The notes under the pieces were generated by a model. The model was not told the origin of the DNA. It did no database searches and saw only the letters and a list, made by a program, of their open reading frames with translations. Shown piece by piece: positions 1 to 7,383 of a stretch of 17,975 nucleotides of DNA; positions within the stretch are counted from its first letter, which is position 1, and each line of letters opens with the position of its first letter. The DNA is taken from assembly GCA_002344525.1 (NCBI GenBank), contig DDTJ01000088.1:11086-29060 (forward strand), written 5' to 3'. Position numbers and translations under genes: made by a program. This DNA comes from Akkermansiaceae bacterium UBA2367 (GTDB lineage: Bacteria > Verrucomicrobiota > Verrucomicrobiia > Verrucomicrobiales > DEV007).

Positions 1-45
1 GGGCCGATGAATCTCAAATCCAGACCGTAGAGGCCACCCGCCGCT

Positions 46-2607
46 TCAAGCTTGCTGCGTGATCCCCTCGACTTTCGACTGCTCGGTGTCGAGCACTTGG
101 CGGCGCAGGCTCGTGCCGGAGCGCTTCGCCCACCAGAGCACGATGGGGGAGGCGATGAAGAGCGTGGAGTAGACCCCGGCGACCATCCCGATGGTGAGGG
201 TGAGGGCGAAGCTGCGCAGCGACGGCCCCCCGAAGAGCAGCAGCACCACCACGGTGAACAGCGAGGTGGCGCTGGTGAGGATGGTGCGGGCGAGGGTCTC
301 GTTGAGGGCGAGGTTCATGATGTCCTTCACATCCCCGCGCTTCGTTTGCAGGGCTTCGCGGACGCGGTCGAAGATGACGATGGTGTCGTTGATGGAGTAG
401 CCCGCGATGGTGAGCAGGGCGCCGACGGTGATGAGGGAGAGCTCCTGCCCGAGGAGGGTGGCGACGCCGAGGGCGACGACGACATCGTGGACGAGGGCGA
501 CGATGGCCCCGAAGGCGAAGGCGAACTCGTAGCGGAAAGTGACGTAGAGAAGGATCGCGCCCATGCCGAGGGCGAGGGCGAGGGCCGATTCCCACATCAT
601 CGTCTTGCCGACGGCGGACCCGACCGAGCTGACGGTGGTGTCGTCGAGCGTCACTCCGAGATCCTGCTCGATCTGCGCCTTCACCTTGGCGGCGGTGTCC
701 TGGGGCGTGCGCACGAGGAAGAACTCGCCCTCCTCGCCGACGGGCCTCTGCTCCTGCACGATGGGCTCGGCGCCGAGGTTCATCTTCGTGACCGATTCCA
801 AGATGCGGTCGCGGGTGATGCTGGTGTCCTCCGTCCGAATGGTGAGGGAGTCGCCGCCCTTGAGTTCGACTCCGCGCGGGTCGATGAAATAGACGGCGAT
901 CAGGGAGACGGCCATGAGGGAGAACGAACCGATGAGCCAGGGTTTGGCCTGGCCGAGGAAGTCGATCTTCTTCTTCGGAATGAAGTTCAGGAAGGTCAGC
1001 TTGGTGAAGAACTTCGCGTCCATGACCCACCAGAAGCAGACCCGCGACACCACGAGCGCACCGAAGAGGGTGCCGAAGATGCCGATGACGAGCGTGATGG
1101 CGAAGCCCTTCACAGTGCCGTCGGCCACGATGTAGAGGACGATGGCGGTGAAGAGGGTGGTGAGGTTCGAGTCCATGATCGCCGAGAAGGCGCGCTCGTA
1201 GGCCGTCTCGATGGCCGTGCGCAGCGACTTGCCTGCGGCCATCTCCTCGCGGAGGCGCTCGTAGATGAGCACGTTCGCGTCGATGGCCATGCCGATGGTG
1301 AGGATGATCCCCGCGATCCCCGGCAGGGTCAGGGTGAACTGGAAGAGGGCCATGGTCCCGAAGAGGACAGCGATGAGCGTGGCGAGGCCCAGCATCGCGA
1401 CGATCCCCGCGAAGCGGTAGTAGACCATCATGAAGAGGAGCACGATGCCCAGACCCCAGACGCCGGCAAGGATGCCCTGCTTGACCGAGGCCTCGCCCAT
1501 GGTCGGGGAGATGTAGTTCGAGAACTCGATCTCGATGGGGTTCTCCAGCGGGTTCTCCAGCGCCGAGGCGAGGGCGAGGGCCTCGGCCTGGGTGAAGCGC
1601 CCGGTGATGGAGCAGCCGTCGGAGAAGGGCTGCTGGATCACAGGGGAGGAGAGGATGACGTCGTCGAGGATGATGGCGAGGGGCTGGTGCAGGTTCTCCT
1701 GGGTGAGCGGCCCCATGATCCGCGCGCCCTCGGAGGTGAAGGAGACGCTGATGGAGTCGCCCTTGTCCCCGTAGAAGTAGCCGGCGCGGGAGACGTGCTT
1801 GCCCTCCATGTCGCGCTTGATCTTAACGAGTCCGAAGCGGGGCGGGAAGGGGTTGCCGTCCTTGTCCTTCTCCTTGGCGTAGGGCAGGGCCTCGTAGCCG
1901 GGGACGACCTGCGCCCCGTTCGCGACCTGCGCGGCGAGGAAGTCGCTCTGCGGGTGGAGGATGGAGAAGGAGAGATGGGCGACTTTTTCGAGCGCCTCCT
2001 GGGTTTTCGCCAACTCGGCCGGCTCGATCCCCGGCATCTGGAGGAAGATGCCGTCCTTCCCCGAGGGGGCGATGACGACGTCGGCGGTGCCGAGGTCGTT
2101 GAGGCGGTCGTTGAGGACTTTGATCGCCTGCTCCTGGGTGTTGGAGTTTACCTCCCGGCCTTGGGCGGGCTGGATCTTGATCTCCATGGAGACGCCGCCA
2201 CGGAGCTCGATCCCCTTGACCATGCCGAGTCCTTCGTAGAGCCAGACGCTGAGGGCGGCGACGGCGACGGCGAGGAGGGTGCCGACGAGGCGCTTGCGGC
2301 GCACCGACTCGGCGGCGAAATAGACGACGAAGAGGGAGAGGAGGCCGAGGCCCATGAGGAAGACCCAGCTCGAGGGGATGCCGGTTTTCCCCGCCGCTTC
2401 GGCGGGGGCGCTGTCGGCGGGCGTAGCGGGCTTCAGGGTTTCGACGGCGGTGTCCACGGCGTTCTCCACGTCAGCAGGGACGGGAACGGAGACGGGCGTC
2501 TCGATGGACGGCGCGGTCGGGGTTTCGTTCGCGGTGGGCGCGGGGGCGGGAGTCTCGGCGGGGGCCGGAGCCGGGGCATCCTGGGCCGGGTCGGTGGGCG
2601 CTTGCAT
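46..2607 (-). CDS. secDF: SecDF fusion, Sec translocon accessory protein
   Basis: Inner-membrane protein that uses the proton gradient to help pull secreted proteins through SecYEG; SecD and SecF are fused in one 853-residue chain. The SecD half (about 130-530) opens with the GIELRGG motif, has a periplasmic P1 region (about 140-370), then five helices including AIDANVLIYER (441-451; Asp443 in the proton path). The SecF half (about 536-853) has GVELKGG (579-585) and the signature around SINDTIVIFDR (738-748). The N terminus is unusual: about 78 Pro/Ala-rich residues, an extra helix (about 81-99), a basic turn (RRKR, 103-106), then the canonical first helix. I chose the ATG at 2607. An upstream in-frame ATG at 2685 would translate a 7-bp repeat and overlap the end of yajC. 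It lies 74 bases after yajC, probably as the last gene of a tgt-yajC-secDF operon. Identification is secure; the exact start is less so. Confidence 0.96.
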   Translation of the reverse strand: MQAPTDPAQDAPAPAPAETPAPAPTANETPTAPSIETPVSVPVPADVENAVDTAVETLKPATPADSAPAEAAGKTGIPSSWVFLMGLGLLSLFVVYFAAESVRRKRLVGTLLAVAVAALSVWLYEGLGMVKGIELRGGVSMEIKIQPAQGREVNSNTQEQAIKVLNDRLNDLGTADVVIAPSGKDGIFLQMPGIEPAELAKTQEALEKVAHLSFSILHPQSDFLAAQVANGAQVVPGYEALPYAKEKDKDGNPFPPRFGLVKIKRDMEGKHVSRAGYFYGDKGDSISVSFTSEGARIMGPLTQENLHQPLAIILDDVILSSPVIQQPFSDGCSITGRFTQAEALALASALENPLENPIEIEFSNYISPTMGEASVKQGILAGVWGLGIVLLFMMVYYRFAGIVAMLGLATLIAVLFGTMALFQFTLTLPGIAGIILTIGMAIDANVLIYERLREEMAAGKSLRTAIETAYERAFSAIMDSNLTTLFTAIVLYIVADGTVKGFAITLVIGIFGTLFGALVVSRVCFWWVMDAKFFTKLTFLNFIPKKKIDFLGQAKPWLIGSFSLMAVSLIAVYFIDPRGVELKGGDSLTIRTEDTSITRDRILESVTKMNLGAEPIVQEQRPVGEEGEFFLVRTPQDTAAKVKAQIEQDLGVTLDDTTVSSVGSAVGKTMMWESALALALGMGAILLYVTFRYEFAFAFGAIVALVHDVVVALGVATLLGQELSLITVGALLTIAGYSINDTIVIFDRVREALQTKRGDVKDIMNLALNETLARTILTSATSLFTVVVLLLFGGPSLRSFALTLTIGMVAGVYSTLFIASPIVLWWAKRSGTSLRRQVLDTEQSKVEGITQQA

Positions 2608-2631
2608 GGGAGGGGCGGGCGCGGAGCGCCC

Positions 2632-2662
2632 GGTGAAAGGTGAAAAGTAAAAGGTAAAAGGT
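2632..2662. repeat. Degenerate 7-bp tandem repeat between yajC and secDF
   Basis: Four full units and one partial unit of GGTRAAA on the plus strand (GGTGAAA, GGTGAAA, AGTAAAA, GGTAAAA, GGT), with strict 7-base periodicity. It is AT-rich inside a very GC-rich region and lies just upstream of the chosen secDF start, in the transcribed yajC-secDF spacer. The function is unknown. Confidence 0.75.
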
Positions 2663-2681
2663 CTCGGATCGAGGGAGGGAC

Positions 2682-3011
2682 TCACTCCTCCGCGCTACCC
2701 TTGCTCTCGGTCACGGTGGCGACGGCGCTGCGGTCGAACTTGATGCTGAGCCCCTCGGCGACCTTGACCGAGACGGTCTTGTCGGTCATGCCCGAGACGA
2801 TGCCGTGGACACCGCCGATGGTCACGATCTTGTCGCCGACGCGGATGTTTTTCCGCAGCTCCTCCTGCGCCTTCTGGGCTTTTCGCTGGGGACGGATAAG
2901 GACGAAATAGAAGATCGCGAAGATGAGGATCATCGCGGGCAGCATCCCGAATCCACCTCCGGGGACGGGGGCGGCGGCGTCTTGGGCGAGCAGGGGGAGG
3001 AAAGGCGTCAT
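2682..3011 (-). CDS. yajC: Sec translocon accessory subunit YajC
   Basis: Small single-span inner-membrane protein that associates with SecDF in the holo-translocon. The 109-residue product has a short N-terminal stretch, one hydrophobic helix (about 23-41, MLPAMILIFAIFYFVLIRP), then the family's Arg/Gln/Lys-rich segment (RPQRKAQKAQEELRK) and a small cytoplasmic beta domain with VGDKIVTIGGVHGIV. Length and architecture are typical. The ATG at 3011 was chosen because the upstream in-frame extension runs back into tgt and lacks the family's short N terminus. It sits 37 bases downstream of tgt and 74 bases upstream of secDF, the usual tgt-yajC-secD-secF order. No Shine-Dalgarno motif is visible. 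Confidence 0.95.
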   Translation of the reverse strand: MTPFLPLLAQDAAAPVPGGGFGMLPAMILIFAIFYFVLIRPQRKAQKAQEELRKNIRVGDKIVTIGGVHGIVSGMTDKTVSVKVAEGLSIKFDRSAVATVTESKGSAEE

Positions 3012-3048
3012 TGGGTTTTTCGAAATGGGAACAAAAAGCGTTTGTCGA

Positions 3049-4182
3049 TCAAGCGTCGGGCTTCCCCGCGCGGTAGCGGCGGACGAAAGCCTCCCGGAAA
3101 TCGGCAAACGAGCCGTCTTCAATAGCACGCCGGGCCTGCTTCATCAAGTCCAGATAGAAGGCGAGGTTGTGGAGGGTCAGCAGCCGCAGCCCGAGGATCT
3201 CGTCGCTTTTCACGAGATGGCGGAGGTAGCCGAGGGAAAAGCCCTCGCAGAGGGGGTGGGTCGCGCCGGGCGGGGCGAGGGGTTCGCGGCATTTCTCCCA
3301 CTGCGCGTTTTTCAGATGGATGGGGCCGTCGGGGGTGTAGGCGGTGCCGTTCCGGGCGACGCGGGTGGGGAGGACGCAGTCGAACATGTCGAGACCGCGG
3401 GCGATCAAATCGAGGAGCTGGTCGGGCTGGCCGAGGCCCATGGCGTAGCGGGGCTTGTCGACGGGCAGCATCGGGGCGGCGACCTCCACGGCCTTGAGCA
3501 TTTCGGGCACAGGCTCGCCGACCGAGAGTCCCCCGATAGCGTAGCCGTCGAAGTCGAGGGCGACGAGGTCGCGGGCGGCCTTCTCCCGCAGATCCGGGTA
3601 GCAGGCCCCCTGCACGATGCCGAAATAGCGCTGCCCCGGCGGTCGGTTCGCCGCGATCCAGTCGCGCGAGCGTTCCGCCCAGCGCTGCGTGAGGGCGAGG
3701 GATTTTTCGGCGTAGCCGCGCTCGCAGGGATGGGGCGGGCATTCGTCGAGGATCATGCAGATATCGCTGCCGATGGAGCGCTGGATATCGAGGACCGACT
3801 CGGGCGTGAGGAAGACGGGGCTGCCGTCGAGGTGGCTCTGGAATCGGACGCCCTCGTCGGTGAGCTTCCGCAGTTTCGACAGCGAAAAGACCTGGTAGCC
3901 GCCCGAGTCGGTGAGGATGGGTCGGTCCCAGCGCATGAACCCGTGCAGCCCGCCGAAGGCGTCGAGGACCTCCGTGCCGGGGCGGAGATGGAGGTGGTAG
4001 GTGTTGCCGAGGAGGATGCGGCAGTCGAGCGCGGGGTCGGTCAGCTCCGCAGGGTGGACCGACTTCACCGTGCCCCGCGTGCCCACGGGCATGAAGCAGG
4101 GCGTCTCCACCTCCCCATGGGCGAGCGACATCCTGCCGCGTCGGGCGTCGGTGCGGGCGTCGGTCTGGAGGAGGGTGAACAT
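3049..4182 (-). CDS. tgt: tRNA-guanine transglycosylase (queuine synthesis)
   Basis: Exchanges guanine-34 of Asp, Asn, His and Tyr tRNAs for preQ1, the committed insertion step of queuosine modification. The 377-residue length fits the bacterial family. Visible active-site features are TDSGGYQVFS (general base Asp92), LDECPPH (Asp146, Cys148), GIVQGA (Gln191), GGLSVGE (217-223, preQ1 pocket) and FDCVLPTR (nucleophile Asp268). The C-terminal zinc site is not standard: where CxCxxC is expected there are Ala307, His309 and Cys312, with the final ligand kept at His338 (TLHNL); Cys298 lies nearby and might substitute. The ATG at 4182 gives the canonical MFTLLQTDA-type N terminus, whereas the in-frame extension upstream shows no family features. 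It is first in the likely tgt-yajC-secDF operon. Confidence 0.96.
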   Translation of the reverse strand: MFTLLQTDARTDARRGRMSLAHGEVETPCFMPVGTRGTVKSVHPAELTDPALDCRILLGNTYHLHLRPGTEVLDAFGGLHGFMRWDRPILTDSGGYQVFSLSKLRKLTDEGVRFQSHLDGSPVFLTPESVLDIQRSIGSDICMILDECPPHPCERGYAEKSLALTQRWAERSRDWIAANRPPGQRYFGIVQGACYPDLREKAARDLVALDFDGYAIGGLSVGEPVPEMLKAVEVAAPMLPVDKPRYAMGLGQPDQLLDLIARGLDMFDCVLPTRVARNGTAYTPDGPIHLKNAQWEKCREPLAPPGATHPLCEGFSLGYLRHLVKSDEILGLRLLTLHNLAFYLDLMKQARRAIEDGSFADFREAFVRRYRAGKPDA

Positions 4183-4250
4183 GGCGGGCCGGAGAGATAA
4201 CCCGGATTTCCGGGCTTTCCAGCGTGGGTTTGGAGGACACGGAAGGGCAA

Positions 4251-4276
4251 AGGGCGGAGGCCCTGACGACCGCCCT
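4251..4276 (-). terminator. Weak candidate terminator hairpin after the 4301-5515 transporter gene
   Basis: A perfect 7-base inverted repeat (AGGGCGG / CCGCCCT) with a 12-base loop lies 24 bases past the transporter stop codon in the minus direction. It is followed on that strand by TTTGCCC rather than a long T run. The hairpin is real; termination is only a possibility. Confidence 0.25.
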
Positions 4277-4300
4277 GCGTCCCGCGCCATTCACGCTGCC

Positions 4301-5515
4301 TCACCCCGCCGCCTTTTTCGGCTCGCGGAAGAAGATCAGGAAGACCACCAGCACGGCGAGCGCGCCCCATGCCGGGGTCTGCCAGATCGCGGCCCAGTCG
4401 TGGGCGATACTGCCCACGGGCGTTTCGAGCTTGTGCTGCGCCATCACTTTCCCGGCGAGGAAGGTGCCGACGAAGGCACCGACACCCCAGAGGATGAAGG
4501 CGATGAAGCCCTGCGCCGCGCCGCGGGTGCGCTCGCCCGCCTCGTCGTCGACGTAGAGCTGGCCGGCGATGAAGAGGAAGTCGTAGCAGGCCCCATGGAG
4601 GAGGATCGCGGTGAAGATCAGGGCGGTCGCGATCGCCCCCGCCTCGACGCTGCTCGAAAGGCAGAAATAGCGGACCACCCAGCAGGCGATGCCGACGAAG
4701 ATCGTCTTCTTGTATCCGAAACGCTTCAAAAAGAGCGGCAGCAGCAGGAAGAAGACTACGTCCGAGACCTGCGCGAACGAAGTCTTCACCAGCATGTTCG
4801 TCCACCCCAACTCCGTGAGGTAGGACCCGAGATTCACGAAATAGAAATAGAGCGGGATGCAGATGAGGAACATGCAGAGGATGAAGATGGCGAAAGAGGG
4901 CTTCTTCATCAGGGCGAGCGCATCGAGGCCGAGGATCTCGCCGATTTTCACGTTCGCCCCGGTCTTGGTCGGCGGCGTGTGGGGAAGGGCGAGGGAGAAG
5001 AGGCCGAACACGATGGAGGCCCCACCGGCGAGGTAGAACTGGATCGGGGATTCGGCCCCGTTGACGGCGTTCAGCGCGACGAGCCCTGCGATCCAGCCGA
5101 CCGCCGAGAGCATCTTCACGCGGGGGAAGTCGGCCTTGGGGTTCGCGAGGTGGGTCAGGGAGAGCGAGTTGCCGAGGGCGAGGGTGGGCACGTAGAGGGC
5201 GCAGTAGAGGATCAGCATCGGATAGAATGTCCCGAAGTCCTTGAACTGCGGCAGGGCGAGGAGGACGCCGCCCCCGGCGATCCCGAGGACCGCGAGGAGC
5301 TTCTCCGAGGGGAAATAGCGGTCTGCGATGAGGCCGACGAGGAAGGGCGAGATCATCGCCCCGATCGCGAAGGCCCCGTAGGCGAGGCCGATCTGCGCTC
5401 CGTCGAAGCCCAGCGTCTTGCCGAGATAAGGACTCAAGCTCACATACCACGATCCCCAGATGAAATACTGGAGGAACATGAAGGCCGAGAGCTTGATCTT
5501 GAGTTGGGTCTGCAT
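4301..5515 (-). CDS. MFS transporter, nucleoside:H+ symporter (NHS) family-like
   Basis: Polytopic inner-membrane carrier of 404 residues with about 12 hydrophobic helices. The N terminus (LQYFIWGSWYVSLSPYLG, about residues 15-32) and the loop-2 region GLIADRYFPSEKLLAV match the pattern of NHS-family carriers (NupG/XapB-like), which import nucleosides by proton symport. Homologues in PVC and Bacteroidetes bacteria often sit in catabolic clusters and their real substrate is usually not tested, so the substrate here is inferred. The start at 5515 places the first helix directly at the N terminus. It lies 52 bases downstream of the c-heme/FG-GAP gene on the same strand, so co-transcription is likely. 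No Shine-Dalgarno sequence is seen. Confidence 0.85.
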   Translation of the reverse strand: MQTQLKIKLSAFMFLQYFIWGSWYVSLSPYLGKTLGFDGAQIGLAYGAFAIGAMISPFLVGLIADRYFPSEKLLAVLGIAGGGVLLALPQFKDFGTFYPMLILYCALYVPTLALGNSLSLTHLANPKADFPRVKMLSAVGWIAGLVALNAVNGAESPIQFYLAGGASIVFGLFSLALPHTPPTKTGANVKIGEILGLDALALMKKPSFAIFILCMFLICIPLYFYFVNLGSYLTELGWTNMLVKTSFAQVSDVVFFLLLPLFLKRFGYKKTIFVGIACWVVRYFCLSSSVEAGAIATALIFTAILLHGACYDFLFIAGQLYVDDEAGERTRGAAQGFIAFILWGVGAFVGTFLAGKVMAQHKLETPVGSIAHDWAAIWQTPAWGALAVLVVFLIFFREPKKAAG

Positions 5516-5567
5516 GGGACGAAGGCGGGGATGGATTCGTGGATTGGACGGGCAATAGCGGCGGAAG

Positions 5568-7091
5568 TCAAGGATTTCGGGGCGGAGGCGCGATGCCGTC
5601 CTCCTTTTTTCCCTCCGTCGGCGGTTCCGGCGGCAGCCCGGTGGCGAAGACGGCGGTGAGCCGGGCGTGCCGGCCGAGGGGACCGGGGAGGTGCATGCCG
5701 CCGACGAGGATGTCGGGGAGCCCGTCGTGGTTCAGGTCGCCGACGTCCATCGTCGCGAGGTTGGTCGGCCCGTAGAGGATGGTGTGGGGGGTGAACTTGG
5801 CGGTGCCGTCGTTCTCCAGCCAGACCAGGCTGGGGAAGTCCTCCTCGGGCCAGTCGAAGTAGAGGCCGGAGACGACGATGTCGAGGTGGCCGTCCCCGTT
5901 TACATCGTGGGCCACGGCCCGGTAGCAGCCCGGCATGCGGAAGAGCTCGTGCGGCACCAGCTCGCCGTCCCGGTTCTCCAACCAGCGGACGCCGTGGTAG
6001 GGCTTCGCGAGGGAGACTTCGTCCATCATGTCCCCGTTGGTGTAGAGGATGTCGAGGTCGCCGTCCCCGTCGAGATCGACGAGCTGGAAGCCCGAGGAGC
6101 CGAAGGCGGGGTTGTCCGCCCTCGCGAGGAGGCGACGCTCGAAGCGCCGGTCGCCGTGGTTGCGGAACCACTCGATGCTCTCGTGCTGCTGGGAGAAAAG
6201 GACGAGGAAGTCGAGGTGGCCATCGTCGTCGAAGTCGGCCACCTCCACCTGCATGGCGCCGTTCTGCTTCAGCACGGTATGATGGACGAAGAGCGTCGGG
6301 GTGACCTGCTCCAGCAGGATCACCTCGCCCGACTCCCGCCAGCCGAAGGCCGTGACGATGAAGTCGGTCTTGCCGTCGCCGTTGAAATCGCCCGGCTTCA
6401 CGTCCGTGACCCGCGCGACGTCGCCGACGAGGCGGAGGGGCTCGAAGGTGAGATCGCCGCGGTTTACGAGGAGCCAGACCGAGCCGATGAGATCGTCCGT
6501 CGGGCTGATGAAGCCCAGCGAGGCGACGACGATGTCGAGATGGCCGTCGCCGTTGTAGTCCAGCACCGTCGTCTTCACTGGGGTGACGATGTCGGCGATG
6601 AAAACCTCCTCCCACGCCCCGTTCTCGGTCTTCAGCCAAGTGACGCGCCCAGTGACGTCGTCGCAGACGAGCGCGTCGCCCTTCCCGTCCTGGTCGAGGT
6701 CGGTCACGTTGACGTGGGTGATCTTGGGGCGCTCCTCGGCGCATTCGTGGCCGACCTCGCCCCGGACGAAACCGAGCGGCCCCATCCCGGGGGCGGCGGG
6801 CAAGGGGGGGAATTTCTCCGGGCTCGCCGCTTCGTAGAGGGCGAGCAGCTCGGCGTATTCCGCCTCGTCGAAGGGCAGGCGACGTTCGCGAATCCAGCCG
6901 CTCATCAGTTCGAAGAGCTGGGGCCAGTGCTGGCGGGTCACGGCGTCCACGGGCGGCGAGGAGTGGCAGGCAGCGCAATACTTGGCGCTCAGCAGGGCGA
7001 AGCGCTCCGCCGGGGGAAGGGTGGAGTCGCCATGGGCCGCAGGGAGGAGGAGCGTTCCGAGGGCCAGGATCAGGGGAAGGCTTCGGGCCAT
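5568..7091 (-). CDS. Secreted c-type heme protein with seven FG-GAP/VCBS-like repeats
   Basis: Predicted periplasmic protein of 507 residues. It starts with a signal peptide (MARSLPLILALGTLLLPAAHG). One CxxCH heme-attachment motif follows (YCAACHSS; Cys39, Cys42, His43). Seven calcium-loop repeats then begin at about 131, 178, 235, 286, 339, 396 and 452, for example DYNGDGHLDIV, DFNGDGKTDFI and DLDGDGDLDIL, spaced about 47-57 residues, as in a seven-bladed propeller. It could be an electron-transfer or binding protein; no enzymatic residues are recognisable. The start at 7091 was chosen because it opens the signal peptide; the reading frame extends 38 codons upstream without sense. The beta-propeller gene ends upstream and the MFS gene begins 52 bases downstream. 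The family is common in Planctomycetes and Verrucomicrobia and its function is unproven. Confidence 0.88.
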   Translation of the reverse strand: MARSLPLILALGTLLLPAAHGDSTLPPAERFALLSAKYCAACHSSPPVDAVTRQHWPQLFELMSGWIRERRLPFDEAEYAELLALYEAASPEKFPPLPAAPGMGPLGFVRGEVGHECAEERPKITHVNVTDLDQDGKGDALVCDDVTGRVTWLKTENGAWEEVFIADIVTPVKTTVLDYNGDGHLDIVVASLGFISPTDDLIGSVWLLVNRGDLTFEPLRLVGDVARVTDVKPGDFNGDGKTDFIVTAFGWRESGEVILLEQVTPTLFVHHTVLKQNGAMQVEVADFDDDGHLDFLVLFSQQHESIEWFRNHGDRRFERRLLARADNPAFGSSGFQLVDLDGDGDLDILYTNGDMMDEVSLAKPYHGVRWLENRDGELVPHELFRMPGCYRAVAHDVNGDGHLDIVVSGLYFDWPEEDFPSLVWLENDGTAKFTPHTILYGPTNLATMDVGDLNHDGLPDILVGGMHLPGPLGRHARLTAVFATGLPPEPPTEGKKEDGIAPPPRNP

Positions 7092-7206
7092 CGTCCGGGA
7101 GTGGATTCGGGTCGGAGGATCGACGATGCGCCAGGGGGAAGGCGGAGACAAGCGGCATTTCGTCAAGCGGTCTGGCCCGGAAAAGCGCCAGCTCCCGTGA
7201 TTCATA

Positions 7207-7383
7207 TCAATGGTTCAATGACGGCAGCCCCACTGCCTTCATCCTCGCAATATAGGCGTGCATCAGGGCCGGGGAACCGCCTCCCTCGCGCGACCAATCG
7301 CTGTCCATCGCGCTCTTGAACAGGATTTGCGTCATGCCGCGGTTGGCGGTCGCCCAAGAGATCCAGTTGTAATAATCCCCCTC
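7207..7383 (-). other. In-frame coding continuation after the TGA of the propeller gene
   Basis: Directly after the TGA at 7384-7386, the same frame stays open for 58 codons to a second TGA at 7207-7209. The translated segment begins EGDYYNWISWATANRG and contains ILFKSAMDSDW. This resembles the last strand pattern of TolB-like propellers, where a 'W.s.dG..ilF.S.w' blade ends the protein. Third codon positions are strongly G/C, as in real genes nearby. It has no plausible independent start. It is best read as the lost C-terminal blade of the preceding gene. Confidence 0.65.

Noticed and set aside
52..2643. 863-codon open frame on the plus strand opposite secDF
   Set aside because: It lies entirely antisense to secDF. 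The translation is Asp/Glu/Gly/Arg-rich without family motifs, as expected from G/C-rich third positions of the real gene.
4201..4214. Palindrome CCCGGATTTCCGGG upstream of tgt as an operator
   Set aside because: Perfect 6-base arms but only a 2-base loop. Such short GC palindromes are expected often in this composition, and there is no second supporting site.
5667..7319. 550-codon plus-strand open frame opposite the heme/FG-GAP gene
   Set aside because: Antisense shadow; composition is dominated by Val/Glu/Asp/Gly with no motifs.
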